Positions 14,842-21,807 of a stretch of 40,875 nucleotides of DNA are shown in pieces. The translations under genes were made by a program, and so were the position numbers. Position 1 is the first letter of the stretch. Every line of letters begins with the position of its first letter. This DNA is from Liquorilactobacillus mali (GTDB lineage Bacteria > Bacillota > Bacilli > Lactobacillales > Lactobacillaceae): assembly GCF_001437155.1 (NCBI RefSeq), contig NZ_JQAR01000021.1:1-40875 (forward strand), read 5' to 3'. Under the pieces are notes generated by a model. That model ran no database searches, was not told the DNA's origin, and saw only the letters and a list, made by a program, of their open reading frames with translations.

Positions 14842-14877
14842 AGGGCGACCAGGCATGCTGGTTTGCCCTTTTTATTT
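14842..14877 (+). terminator. Leader terminator of the ABC transporter operon
   Basis: AGGGCGACCAG (14842-14852) pairs with CTGGTTTGCCCT (14858-14869) around loop GCATG, with one bulged T, followed by TTTTTATTT. It lies 41 bases before the first gene, so it must be conditional. Confidence 0.85.
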
Positions 14878-14917
14878 GCTCTCATTATTTATAATAAAAA
14901 ATGGGGAGATTTTAATT

Positions 14918-15925
14918 ATGAAAAGACTTTATGGCTTTATTGCAGCATTAGTTATATTTTTAGGGGTAGCCTTTTTTATGACACAAAATAATTCATCAAA
15001 TACAGCAACGACAAAGAAAAAAATACCTACTGTTGGAATTTTGCAATTAATGACTCATCCCGCACTCGATCAGATCCATAAGGGATTTGTAGCTGGTTTA
15101 AAGGAATATGGTTATACACCCGGTAAAAATATCAAAATTGATTTTCAAAATGCACAAGGTGATCAGAGCAATTTGAAAACTATGAGTACTAAATTTTCAA
15201 ATGAAAAAGTATCACTAATGGCAGGAATCGCTACACCTGCAGCGCAGGCTCTAGCTAATGTTGCTGGTAAAAAAACACCTGTTATCCTTGCGGGTATAAC
15301 TAATCCATCAGGGAGCGGCTTAGTTAAGACAGATAAGCATCCTGGGGCTAACATTACTGGTACTTCAGGTGAATCTCCTCTAGAAAAACAATTGGCATTG
15401 ATAAAGACAGTCATGCCTAATGCTAAAACAATTGGTATTATCTACACATCTTCTGATCATGGTGGCACATACAATGCAAAGAAGTTCGCAGCACTTTGCA
15501 AAAAAGAAGGAATAAACTATAAACTCTATACTATTTCAGGCACCAATGATATGCAGCAAGTTGCTGAACAAATGGTTTCACAAGTGGATGCTGTCTATGC
15601 ACCTCAAGACAACGAAGTAGCTGCAGCCATGAAAACTTTGGTTGAAGTTGCTAACAAATCTAAGATTCCTGTTTTTGCAGCCGCTGATACAATGGTCAAA
15701 GACGGCGGTCTTGCATCATATGCAATCAGTCAATATAAATTAGGTAAAGTTGCTGGTGAAATGGCTGCACAAGTTCTTCGCGGTAGAAAAACTGCGAATT
15801 TCCCAGTTAAATATATTACTAAAGGTGAATATGTAATCAATACAAAGGAAGCTAAACTATTGGGAATCACATTACCCGATGATATTGTCAAACAGGCACA
15901 AAGCAGAGGAGAAGTTTTCAAATGA
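14918..15925 (+). CDS. ABC transporter substrate-binding protein (TrpX/COG2984 type)
   Basis: A 335-residue binding protein of the COG2984 (DUF534) family, which in lactobacilli and streptococci is usually annotated as tryptophan-binding TrpX. It has an N-terminal hydrophobic segment (about 5-22, YGFIAALVIFLGVAFFM) but no lipobox cysteine, so it is probably membrane-anchored rather than a lipoprotein. Family landmarks are VGILQLMTHPALDQIHKGF, ATPAAQALAN, GITNPSGSGLV, TGTSGESPLEKQLALI, GIIYTSSDHGG and YAPQDNEVAAAM. The start ATG 14918 follows GGGGAGA; an upstream extension of the frame runs through the terminator and is not real. It is the first gene of a three-gene operon. The substrate is inferred from the family only. 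Confidence 0.9.
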   Translation: MKRLYGFIAALVIFLGVAFFMTQNNSSNTATTKKKIPTVGILQLMTHPALDQIHKGFVAGLKEYGYTPGKNIKIDFQNAQGDQSNLKTMSTKFSNEKVSLMAGIATPAAQALANVAGKKTPVILAGITNPSGSGLVKTDKHPGANITGTSGESPLEKQLALIKTVMPNAKTIGIIYTSSDHGGTYNAKKFAALCKKEGINYKLYTISGTNDMQQVAEQMVSQVDAVYAPQDNEVAAAMKTLVEVANKSKIPVFAAADTMVKDGGLASYAISQYKLGKVAGEMAAQVLRGRKTANFPVKYITKGEYVINTKEAKLLGITLPDDIVKQAQSRGEVFK

Positions 15926-16824
15926 GTATGATTGTCTCAAGTATTGGTCAAGGCCTCTTGTGGGCCATATTAGGAGTTGCTTTATTTTTAACGTTCCGTA
16001 TCCTGAATTTTCCAGATATGACTGTTGAAGGAACATTCCCACTGGGTGCTGCCGTAACAACGGCTACGATTACACGTGGTGTTTCTCCTTTTCTAGCGTG
16101 TATTCTTGGATTCGTCGCCGGAGCAGTTGCAGGCTTATTAACTGGTTTGCTGTATACCAAGGGCAAGATTCCTATCTTACTAGCTGGAATTCTCGTAATG
16201 ACAGCTTGTCTGTCCATCAACTTGAGAATCATGGGCGGTTCCAATATTTCTCTTTTAGGAAAACAGACTATTTTCTCAAATCATTTTCTTGAATCACTTC
16301 CTAAATATTTTGATAGTGTTTTCGTTGGACTAGTCACAGTAGCAGTCATCACTATCTTATTAATGCTCTTTCTTCAGACCGAATTGGGACAGGCGTTCAT
16401 AGCAACCGGTGACAATCCAATGATGGCCCGTTCGTTAGGAATTAACACTGATTCCATGACCATTATGGGACTAATGCTCTCTAATGGAATTATCGGCCTT
16501 GGCGGTGCTCTAATCTCACAAAGTAATGGCTATGCAGATATTAACATGGGGATAGGGATCATTGTAATCGCACTTGCATCAATCATTATTGGAGAAGTGG
16601 TCTTTGGTGAATTAACGCTTAATCAAAGGTTAATTGCGGTAACCTTAGGAAGTATTATCTATCGTTTTGTCATTTTGATTGTCTTACAGCTTGGGTTCAG
16701 TACAAACGACCTCAACTTATTATCGGCAATAATCTTAGCTCTTTGCTTAATGTCACCTGTATTAGGGAAAAAACTAAAGTTGACTAAAGTGCTGGCTAAA
16801 GGAGGTCTCAAGAATGCAAAATAA
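15922..16824 (+). CDS. ABC transporter permease (TrpY/COG4120 type)
   Basis: A 300-residue membrane protein with about eight to nine spans, related to branched-chain amino acid type permeases (LivH fold). It begins SSIGQGLLWAILGVALFLTF and carries RILNFPDMTVEGTFPLGAAV, a conserved segment of COG4120 permeases. GDNPMMARSLGINTDSM near residue 170 is the cytoplasmic loop expected to touch the ATPase, and LSNGIIGLGGALISQ follows. Its ATG overlaps the stop of the binding-protein gene (ATGA), so the two are translationally coupled. It forms the pore of the importer with the adjacent ATPase. Confidence 0.92.
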   Translation: MSMIVSSIGQGLLWAILGVALFLTFRILNFPDMTVEGTFPLGAAVTTATITRGVSPFLACILGFVAGAVAGLLTGLLYTKGKIPILLAGILVMTACLSINLRIMGGSNISLLGKQTIFSNHFLESLPKYFDSVFVGLVTVAVITILLMLFLQTELGQAFIATGDNPMMARSLGINTDSMTIMGLMLSNGIIGLGGALISQSNGYADINMGIGIIVIALASIIIGEVVFGELTLNQRLIAVTLGSIIYRFVILIVLQLGFSTNDLNLLSAIILALCLMSPVLGKKLKLTKVLAKGGLKNAK

Positions 16825-17593
16825 ACCAATTCTTTCTCTTAAAAATATCGTTACAACTGTGAATGCTGGAACTCCTTCTGAGAATGTTATTTTGAATAAT
16901 CTGAACCTCAATGTCCATCGTGGGGACTTCATCACAGTTTTAGGATCAAATGGTGCTGGTAAATCTACCCTTTTCAATACAATTGCTGGTAATCTTGCAA
17001 TAACTAGTGGACAAATCCTACTAAATGAAAGGGATATTGCAAAAGAAACCGTTGAAAAAAGAGCACGCTACTTAGGCAGAGTTTTCCAAGATCCTAAAAT
17101 GGGCACGGCTCCTCGAATGACTGTCGCAGAAAACTTGAATTTAGCGCTTCGCCGAGGAAGTTCTCGTAACCTAACACTTCGCCATTTAAATAAGCACAAA
17201 TCACACTTTAAGGAATTAACTAGTACCATGAGTAATGGGTTAAATACTAAGTTAGATGTTGCCACTGAAAACCTTTCTGGTGGTCAAAGACAGGCACTCA
17301 GTTTTTTGATGGCCATTATCCAAAAGCCGGAACTGCTGTTACTTGATGAACATACGGCCGCATTAGATCCTAAAACAAGCTTTCAACTAATGGAAGAAAC
17401 AAATAAAACAATCTCCGAGCAGCACCTAACATGCTTGATGATTACACATCACTTAGATGATGCACTAAAATATGGAAATCGCCTAATTGTTTTAGATAAA
17501 GGCAAGGTTGTTTTTGATGTTGCTGGTCCAGAAAAGGAAAAATTAACCAAAGAACAGCTGCTGAGCTTCTTTAATGACTTGGTCGAAGTATAA
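16814..17593 (+). CDS. ABC transporter ATP-binding protein (TrpZ/COG1101 type)
   Basis: A 259-residue ATPase that powers the importer. Walker A GSNGAGKST (about 44-52), Q-loop in GRVFQDPKMGTAP, signature LSGGQRQALS (about 154), Walker B LLLLDEHTAALD and switch His in MITHHLDDAL are all intact. DEHTAALDPKT is characteristic of the COG1101 ATPases paired with COG4120 permeases. The start ATG 16814 overlaps the end of the permease gene by 11 bases and has AAAGGAGG upstream inside that gene. A strong terminator follows at 17627-17672, closing a binding protein-permease-ATPase operon that holds no biosynthetic gene. Confidence 0.95.
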   Translation: MQNKPILSLKNIVTTVNAGTPSENVILNNLNLNVHRGDFITVLGSNGAGKSTLFNTIAGNLAITSGQILLNERDIAKETVEKRARYLGRVFQDPKMGTAPRMTVAENLNLALRRGSSRNLTLRHLNKHKSHFKELTSTMSNGLNTKLDVATENLSGGQRQALSFLMAIIQKPELLLLDEHTAALDPKTSFQLMEETNKTISEQHLTCLMITHHLDDALKYGNRLIVLDKGKVVFDVAGPEKEKLTKEQLLSFFNDLVEV

Positions 17594-17626
17594 TTAACAA
17601 ATTAATTTTAGAATATTAGTTTAATT

Positions 17627-17672
17627 AAAAATAAGGATTATACCCAAAATATACGGTATAACCCTTATTTTT
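17627..17672 (+). terminator. Terminator of the ABC transporter operon
   Basis: AAAAATAAGGATTATACC (17627-17644) pairs, with one mismatch, with GGTATAACCCTTATTTTT (17655-17672). It is symmetrical enough to work in both directions, also ending the MenC-like remnant on the other strand. Confidence 0.85.
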
Positions 17673-17685
17673 CTTACTTATATCA

Positions 17686-17880
17686 TTAAAATAATTCTTT
17701 TTGTTTTACTGTAAATTTGGCCAAGTTCTCAACATCAATCTCATATCCCAATCCTTTTTCTTTAGATACATTTACAAAAGTTCCATCAAGTTCAATTTCT
17801 GGTTTAATAATGTCATCATTATAATATCTATGTGAAGCAGCAATATCGTTTGTGGTCAGATAACTTTTGAAAGTTGGAGA
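17686..17880 (-). pseudogene. MenC-like (enolase superfamily) C-terminal remnant
   Basis: A minus-strand frame of 64 codons ending at TAA 17686-17688 encodes ASHRYYNDDIIKPEIELDG, then GLGYEIDVENLAKFTVKQKE. This matches the C-terminus of o-succinylbenzoate synthase / N-acylamino acid racemase proteins (S-x-R-Y-x-x-x-D-I-I-x-P-E-I, then G-x-G-x-E/Y). A TAG stands in frame just upstream (17881-17883), and the catalytic barrel, normally some 300 residues, is absent. It is a gene relic, another sign of gene loss in this region. Confidence 0.6.
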
Positions 17881-17974
17881 CTACAATATGACAGCTAACT
17901 TTTTCCATCTAATATTTAGGCTATATTGTTCCTATTGAATATACACTTTGATTACTATTGCTCAAGCTGATTAA

Positions 17975-18004
17975 TTGAATATTCTTATTTTTTTTTGTTA
18001 TATT
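17975..18004 (+). promoter_or_regulatory. Promoter of the DJ-1/PfpI gene
   Basis: TTGAAT (17975-17980) and TATATT (17999-18004) with an 18-base spacer, about 46 bases before the TTG start. Confidence 0.5.
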
Positions 18005-18049
18005 GAAGGTGTAGTAGGATGTTAAGACTAATCTTAGGAGGTAATACAA

Positions 18050-18559
18050 TTGAGTAAAGTTGCAGTTTTAGTTACTAATTTAGTAGAAGAAATTGAATAT
18101 ACATCCCCTGTTGCGGCCTTAAAGAAAGCCGGTCACGAAGTCACTACCATTAGCCTTGATGATACAGCCACAATAAAAGGTAAACATGGTAATGAAATCA
18201 AAGTTGACACTGGTATTAGTTCTGTAAAACCTACCGATTTTGATGCACTTCTTATTCCTGGTGGTTTCTCACCAGACCAGCTTCGTTCTGATGAACGTTT
18301 TGTCGAATTTACAAAACATTTTCTGTTGAGTGATTCTCCACTTTTTGCCATTTGTCATGGACCACAGTTATTCATTCAAACTGGCCTGGTTAAAGGGCGT
18401 ACAATGACATCATATAAATCTGTACAGCCAGACCTTTACTATGCTGGTGCAATAGTTAAAGATGAGCCCGTCGTGATTGATAATAATTTGGTGACGAGTC
18501 GTACACCCGATGATATTCCTGCATTTAACAAAGCAATCACTAAAATTCTTACTAAATAA
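18050..18559 (+). CDS. DJ-1/PfpI-family protein
   Basis: A 169-residue single-domain protein of the DJ-1/PfpI superfamily, similar to YhbO/YraA stress proteins (described as deglycase or general stress proteins; the exact reaction is debated). The nucleophile elbow is AICHGPQLFIQ with the active-site Cys followed by His, and the conserved Glu is in LVEEIEYTSP near residue 15-17. IPGGFSPDQLRSD and TSYKSVQPDL are typical. The start is TTG 18050, with TTAGGAGG 8 bases upstream. It has its own promoter and shares a bidirectional terminator with the gene at 18641. Confidence 0.92.
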   Translation: MSKVAVLVTNLVEEIEYTSPVAALKKAGHEVTTISLDDTATIKGKHGNEIKVDTGISSVKPTDFDALLIPGGFSPDQLRSDERFVEFTKHFLLSDSPLFAICHGPQLFIQTGLVKGRTMTSYKSVQPDLYYAGAIVKDEPVVIDNNLVTSRTPDDIPAFNKAITKILTK

Positions 18560-18571
18560 ATTAATTTTTTC

Positions 18572-18614
18572 AATAAAAATAGACGCTCTCAAATTGAGAA
18601 CGCCTATTTTTATT
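18572..18614. terminator. Bidirectional terminator
   Basis: AATAAAAATAG (18572-18582) pairs with CTATTTTTATT (18604-18614), with inner CTCTC/GAGAA pairing. T-rich arms on both strands fit convergent genes on either side. Confidence 0.8.
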
Positions 18615-18640
18615 AAATTAACCTGCTAATTCAAAGCAAA

Positions 18641-18904
18641 TCATTTAGTTTTTTCAGCACCAAATACTGGCCGTACTAAAATTCCTAACAATGCTACACC
18701 TAACACTGCAACTATTAAGCCTGCGAGAACATTTCCAGCTAAGAAAATTCCTAATGCAGTTGTTGCAACTAGCCCAAAGATAGTTAAAAAGATTCCTAGT
18801 TTCTGAATCATATTTAAACGATTAAATTCTCGATAAAAGCCTGCTTCTAAGAGTAAAACACCAATAACTGCAATAGTTCCGAATAAAATGTGTCCGAATA
18901 CCAT
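18641..18904 (-). CDS. Small membrane protein, three spans, function unknown
   Basis: An 87-residue protein with three hydrophobic segments (about 4-20, 36-54 and 56-78) and a charged loop YREFNRLNMIQKLG between the first two. It ends with the charged tail RPVFGAEKTK. I do not recognise the family. ATG 18904 is preceded by AGGGGGAAA, a strong ribosome site. The gene stands alone between the bidirectional terminator and the reductase gene. The even distribution of Gly and Ala in spans 2 and 3 suggests tight helix packing, as in small stress or transporter-associated proteins. Confidence 0.75.
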   Translation of the reverse strand: MVFGHILFGTIAVIGVLLLEAGFYREFNRLNMIQKLGIFLTIFGLVATTALGIFLAGNVLAGLIVAVLGVALLGILVRPVFGAEKTK

Positions 18905-19010
18905 AATGATTTCCCCCTATTCTTAACTTTTTGAATTTAAAGCAACTAAGTATAGACCCGAGTATATCAATCATTTTAGTATTTCGTCAAGTAGATTGTG
19001 TGAAATATTT

Positions 19011-19967
19011 TTAGTGATATTTTCTCATTAACTCAGCCAGATGAACTTGTTGTGTGACAAATTCATGAGTACGACACACGTAATCATGTTCACGACCGAT
19101 TTTTGCGATGTATCCATTAATATAATCAACTTCTGTAGGTCTTCCCTTAGAAAAATCTTGATACATTGAAGGATAATGATACTTAAGTGCATGACTTGTA
19201 GTCGTAACTGAGTCAATTTCCTCTTGCCTCGTTTCAATCAGATAAATTCCAGCTCGCTCACAGGCATCATACGCTTCGTCAAACAATTGACGTGCCATCT
19301 GGGGAACACCTTCATACTCAATAAACTGTCCCATTTGGACTTCGAACATCGTACACAAAGTGTTAACAACAGCATTGAAAACCACTTTTGACATACACAT
19401 TCCAAGATAATCCTCAACGACAATTGGTCCCAAATAGGCTCTTTTTAAATCTGTTACAAATTCTTCAGCATCTTCAGGAATACTCTTGCTTGCATACATG
19501 GCAAGATGCATGACTTCTGCACCCTTTTTCCCCATAAAATCAACATCTGCTGGACCATCCAGTCTCGTTGCAATCATAGCAGTACCACAAATTATCTTCT
19601 CAGGAGCAAAGTATTGTGCAATTTTTTCAAAATGTCCCATCCCATTCATTGCGGAAAAAACATATTGATCGTCGTGAAAAAGTCCAGCCTTAGCATCACG
19701 TGCAAGCTCTTCTTCCAACTGCATCTGTTTTTTAAAAACTATCCATACATCAGGATGGCCTTGATACTCTTCTGGATAATAAATATTGATTGGAACAACC
19801 CTCCGATTTTCATGATCTCTAGCTACAGAAACACCACCTAATTCGCGAACTTTTTCTACATTTGGTTCCCATGTATCAATGAAATCGACCTCAACACCTG
19901 CATTTTCCTGCAACATAACACCATAACGATAACCCATTGCACCCGCACCAATAATTCCATACTTCAT
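19011..19967 (-). CDS. Ketopantoate reductase-family NAD(P)H oxidoreductase (paralog A)
   Basis: A 318-residue member of the PanE/ApbA family. The nucleotide site is GIIGAGAMGYRYG (G-x-G-x-x-G) at the N-terminus; the C-terminal helical domain has the catalytic Lys in MCMSKVVFNAVVNTLC (family K-x-x-x-N) and an RPTEVDYINGYI segment. In Lactococcus a PanE homolog reduces branched 2-keto acids to D-hydroxy acids. Here T-box control argues for a role in amino-acid-derived keto acids rather than pantothenate. ATG 19967 follows AAAGGAG. Its T-box and promoter lie at 19998-20302, back to back with those of paralog B. Confidence 0.9.
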   Translation of the reverse strand: MKYGIIGAGAMGYRYGVMLQENAGVEVDFIDTWEPNVEKVRELGGVSVARDHENRRVVPINIYYPEEYQGHPDVWIVFKKQMQLEEELARDAKAGLFHDDQYVFSAMNGMGHFEKIAQYFAPEKIICGTAMIATRLDGPADVDFMGKKGAEVMHLAMYASKSIPEDAEEFVTDLKRAYLGPIVVEDYLGMCMSKVVFNAVVNTLCTMFEVQMGQFIEYEGVPQMARQLFDEAYDACERAGIYLIETRQEEIDSVTTTSHALKYHYPSMYQDFSKGRPTEVDYINGYIAKIGREHDYVCRTHEFVTQQVHLAELMRKYH

Positions 19968-19997
19968 AACTTCAACAACTCCTTTCTATTTTTAAAA

Positions 19998-20043
19998 CAA
20001 AAAACACCCCTAGATTGATTGCATCATCAACCCAAGGGCGTTC
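19998..20043 (-). terminator. T-box terminator of paralog A
   Basis: On the minus strand AACGCCCTTGGG... pairs with ...CTAGGGGTGTT, followed by TTTTTT. It overlaps the end of the T-box element, as expected for a transcriptional T-box switch. Confidence 0.85.
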
Positions 20044-20268
20044 GTAAACGCGGTACCACCTTTTTTGAACTAAAAAAGTTCATCTTAACGGAAATAACAA
20101 AATTGTCTTTCCAGCTTTATAATGGAAGTATCCATCTCGCCTCTAAAAGCAAGCTCTCAAATGCGACTCTCGTAAAACAGTTTTGATATGTTTACACCAC
20201 CACATACTCTCTAAGCAAAACTGAGTCATTAATATTCACATTTGAATAAATTTAGTCTATCAATATTG
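20000..20268 (-). promoter_or_regulatory. T-box leader of paralog A
   Basis: The minus strand carries the T-box core AAGGTGGTACCGCG (complement of 20049-20062). Stem I has a lower helix TTCAAATGTG/CGCATTTGAG, an upper helix CAGTTTTG/CAAAACTG and a conserved distal part (AGAGAG ... GGTG). The variable base in TGGT is T, which pairs with discriminator A73. The unpaired 3' side of the specifier loop reads TTTTACGAG, so TAC (Tyr) is my best guess; TTT (Phe) cannot be excluded. Uncharged cognate tRNA would stabilise the antiterminator and switch on the reductase gene. Confidence 0.88.
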
Positions 20269-20273
20269 GTATT

Positions 20274-20302
20274 AGTCTATGCTTAGAAAGTTAAGATGTC
20301 AA
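20274..20302 (-). promoter_or_regulatory. Promoter of the paralog A T-box transcript
   Basis: On the minus strand TTGACA (complement of 20297-20302), 17 bases, TAGACT (complement of 20274-20279). The -10 is identical to that of the divergent promoter at 20370-20398. Confidence 0.7.
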
Positions 20303-20369
20303 TCTTTTTTTAATAAAAAACTAATTTTAAATTCATTTTTAATATAATTAACTTTTCTTTCAAAATCTA

Positions 20370-20398
20370 TTGACTACAACAAAAAAGTGTATTAGACT
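20370..20398 (+). promoter_or_regulatory. Promoter of the paralog B T-box transcript
   Basis: TTGACT (20370-20375), 17 bases, TAGACT (20393-20398). It starts a leader of about 325 bases. Confidence 0.7.
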
Positions 20399-20403
20399 TC
20401 AAG

Positions 20404-20690
20404 CATATTAAAAAAAAATGAGATAGCGTGTTGAAGAGAAGCTTTATTAATTAGATGGATTTAGCGAGCCTAATCTTGGTGAAAGTAGGTATCCTAGGTT
20501 AATAAAAATCATCTCTGAGCGTAGTGATCGAAACTCGTAATGAGTAATAAATCACTTTGGGAGCACCCACTATAGTGCTGACGAATTGATTTTTAGTTCG
20601 AATAAAGGCTCACTGTTGTGAGTGAATAAAAGGTGGTACCACGCGAAGGCGTCCTTTAGACATTTGTCTATTGGATGTCTTTTTTTATCT
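20404..20690 (+). promoter_or_regulatory. T-box leader of paralog B
   Basis: The T-box core AAAGGTGGTACCACGCG lies at 20629-20645. The stem I distal part is AGCGAG (20463-20468) ... GGTGAAAG, with CCTA/TAGG and GGAT/ATCC helices, and a lower helix TTTATTAA (20443-20450) / TTAATAAA (20499-20506). The 3' side of the specifier loop then reads AATCATCTCT, suggesting ATC (Ile) followed by the usual purine. The discriminator-pairing base is T (A73), compatible with Ile. A stem III hairpin CTCAC/GTGAG (20610-20622) precedes the T-box core. The specifier is a reading by eye and tentative. Confidence 0.88.
20646..20687 (+). terminator. T-box terminator of paralog B
   Basis: AAGGCGTCC (20646-20654) pairs with GGATGTCTT (20673-20681) using two G-T pairs, followed by TTTTTTT. 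It is mutually exclusive with the antiterminator formed by the T-box core. Confidence 0.85.
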
Positions 20691-20729
20691 TCAACATCTA
20701 TCTTACAAAAACATATAGGAGGAATCTTC

Positions 20730-21674
20730 ATGAAATTTACAGTATTAGGTTCAGGTGCAATGGGTTATCGTTATGGTGTTTTACTCCAAGAAGCAGGCAA
20801 CGATGTTGAATTCGTTGATGCTTGGGAACCGAATGTTGAAGCAGTCAGAAAACAAAACGGTGTCTTTGTTTCGCGTGATCATGAAAATAAGCGGCTCGTC
20901 CCTATTAAAATGTTCTATCCGGAGGAATACACAGGCAATCCTGATGTATGGGTAGTTTTTGCAAAACAAATGCAGCTTGAAAATCTACTTCAACGAATGG
21001 CACCTAAGTTCAACGAAAATCAGTATGTTTTAACATGTATGAATGGCATGGGTCATGTTGAAAAACTGTTGAATTATTTTAAACCTGAAAAATTAATTGC
21101 TGGTACTGCCCTTGTTGCCACAGTGCTAAATGGACCTGGAGATGTTGATTTCATTGGTGCCCGTGGAGCCGGAACAATGAATTTAGCAAATTATACTGAA
21201 AAACCTGACGAGATGACACACAAAATCGTGACAGAACTTGAAAAGTCACAATTCAACCCGACTCTAACTACCAACTTTTTAGGAACTTTGATGGCAAAAG
21301 TGGTCTTCAATTCTGTTGTCAATACACTGTGCACCCTCTTTGAAATTACCATGGGAGAGTTTGCAAGCTATCCTGGTGCCGACGAACTGAGTCGTCAATT
21401 GATTAATGAAGCATATGATGTCTGCGAACGTGCGAATATTACTATGATCAATTCACGACAAGAGGAACTAGATAGTGTTAACTATGTGTCAAAGGTTGCT
21501 AATCCACTACATTATCCTTCAATGTATCAGGACATGTCACACAATCGCCCAACTGAAGTGGATTACATCAATGGCTATCTTGTTGAGTTAGGTAGAAAAT
21601 ATCGTTATGAAGCTTCTACTCACGCATTCTTGACTCATTTGGTCCATTTAGCAGAACATACAAGACATCATTAA
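20730..21674 (+). CDS. Ketopantoate reductase-family NAD(P)H oxidoreductase (paralog B)
   Basis: A 314-residue PanE/ApbA-family reductase, clearly paralogous to the divergent gene at 19011: both share GAMGYRYGV, WEPNVE, RDHEN, PEEY-x-G, PDVW, KQMQLE, MNGMGH, KVVFN and RPTEVDYINGY. The dinucleotide motif is VLGSGAMGYRYG; the catalytic Lys is in LMAKVVFNSVVNTLC. ATG 20730 follows ATAGGAGG; the frame extends upstream only through the T-box and terminator. By analogy with lactic acid bacterial D-hydroxyisocaproate dehydrogenases of this family, it probably reduces a 2-keto acid from an amino acid, with NAD(P)+ regeneration. A terminator follows at 21712-21757. Confidence 0.9.
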   Translation: MKFTVLGSGAMGYRYGVLLQEAGNDVEFVDAWEPNVEAVRKQNGVFVSRDHENKRLVPIKMFYPEEYTGNPDVWVVFAKQMQLENLLQRMAPKFNENQYVLTCMNGMGHVEKLLNYFKPEKLIAGTALVATVLNGPGDVDFIGARGAGTMNLANYTEKPDEMTHKIVTELEKSQFNPTLTTNFLGTLMAKVVFNSVVNTLCTLFEITMGEFASYPGADELSRQLINEAYDVCERANITMINSRQEELDSVNYVSKVANPLHYPSMYQDMSHNRPTEVDYINGYLVELGRKYRYEASTHAFLTHLVHLAEHTRHH

Positions 21675-21711
21675 AAATACATTATTAGTTCACATACTTC
21701 AAAACCAAAAC

Positions 21712-21757
21712 AAAAGGACTAGGTCAAAATACAATTGACTCAGTCCTTTTTATTTTT
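21712..21757. terminator. Bidirectional terminator, GGACT-GGTCAA family
   Basis: AAAAGGACT-A-GGTCAA (21712-21727) pairs with TTGACT-C-AGTCCTTTT (21735-21750), then TATTTTT. It separates paralog B from the convergent pepN. The arm sequence resembles the hairpins at 11372 and 24543. Confidence 0.85.
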
Positions 21758-21807
21758 GCATCAATACATGATATAAAATCGAGTTTTTATGACTTCTTCA
21801 CACGATT

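Larger units (their letters stand above)
14643..14877 (+). promoter_or_regulatory. Structured 5' leader (candidate riboswitch or peptide attenuator)
   Basis: The leader can fold into a multi-branched unit. P1 is a 12-bp stem with one bulged C (14674-14686 / 14781-14792). Inside are a small hairpin TATTC/GAATA (14687-14701) and a stem CGGCA/TGCCG (14716-14720 / 14777-14781). That stem encloses two hairpins: TGTAAT/ATTACA (14729-14745) and GATACAA-t-CTG/CAG-t-TTGTATC (14748-14774). An 8-bp stem (14806-14813 / 14827-14834) and an intrinsic terminator (14842-14877) follow. The loop GGCAAAC (14758-14764) is complementary to GTTTGCC in the terminator's 3' arm (14861-14867), a possible switch. The T-box sequence GGTGG-N-ACC is absent. 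A 20-codon frame lies within (see next entry). I recognise no known riboswitch class. Pairings were found by eye. Confidence 0.6.

Noticed and set aside
14820-14852. GGTTCGAG followed by GACCA, resembling a tRNA T-loop and 3' end
   Set aside because: No T-stem, acceptor pairing or anticodon arm can be formed; it is part of the leader's stem and terminator.
14643-14877. T-box control of the ABC transporter
   Set aside because: The GGTGG-N-ACC core and stem I landmarks, clear in the two T-boxes at 20000-20690, are absent here.
14768-14917. Upstream extension of the substrate-binding protein frame
   Set aside because: It runs through the leader terminator and lacks a ribosome site; ATG 14918 has GGGGAGA and gives the normal family N-terminus.
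20622-20729. Upstream extension of the paralog B reductase frame
   Set aside because: It covers the T-box core and terminator; ATG 20730 behind ATAGGAGG starts at the dinucleotide-binding strand.
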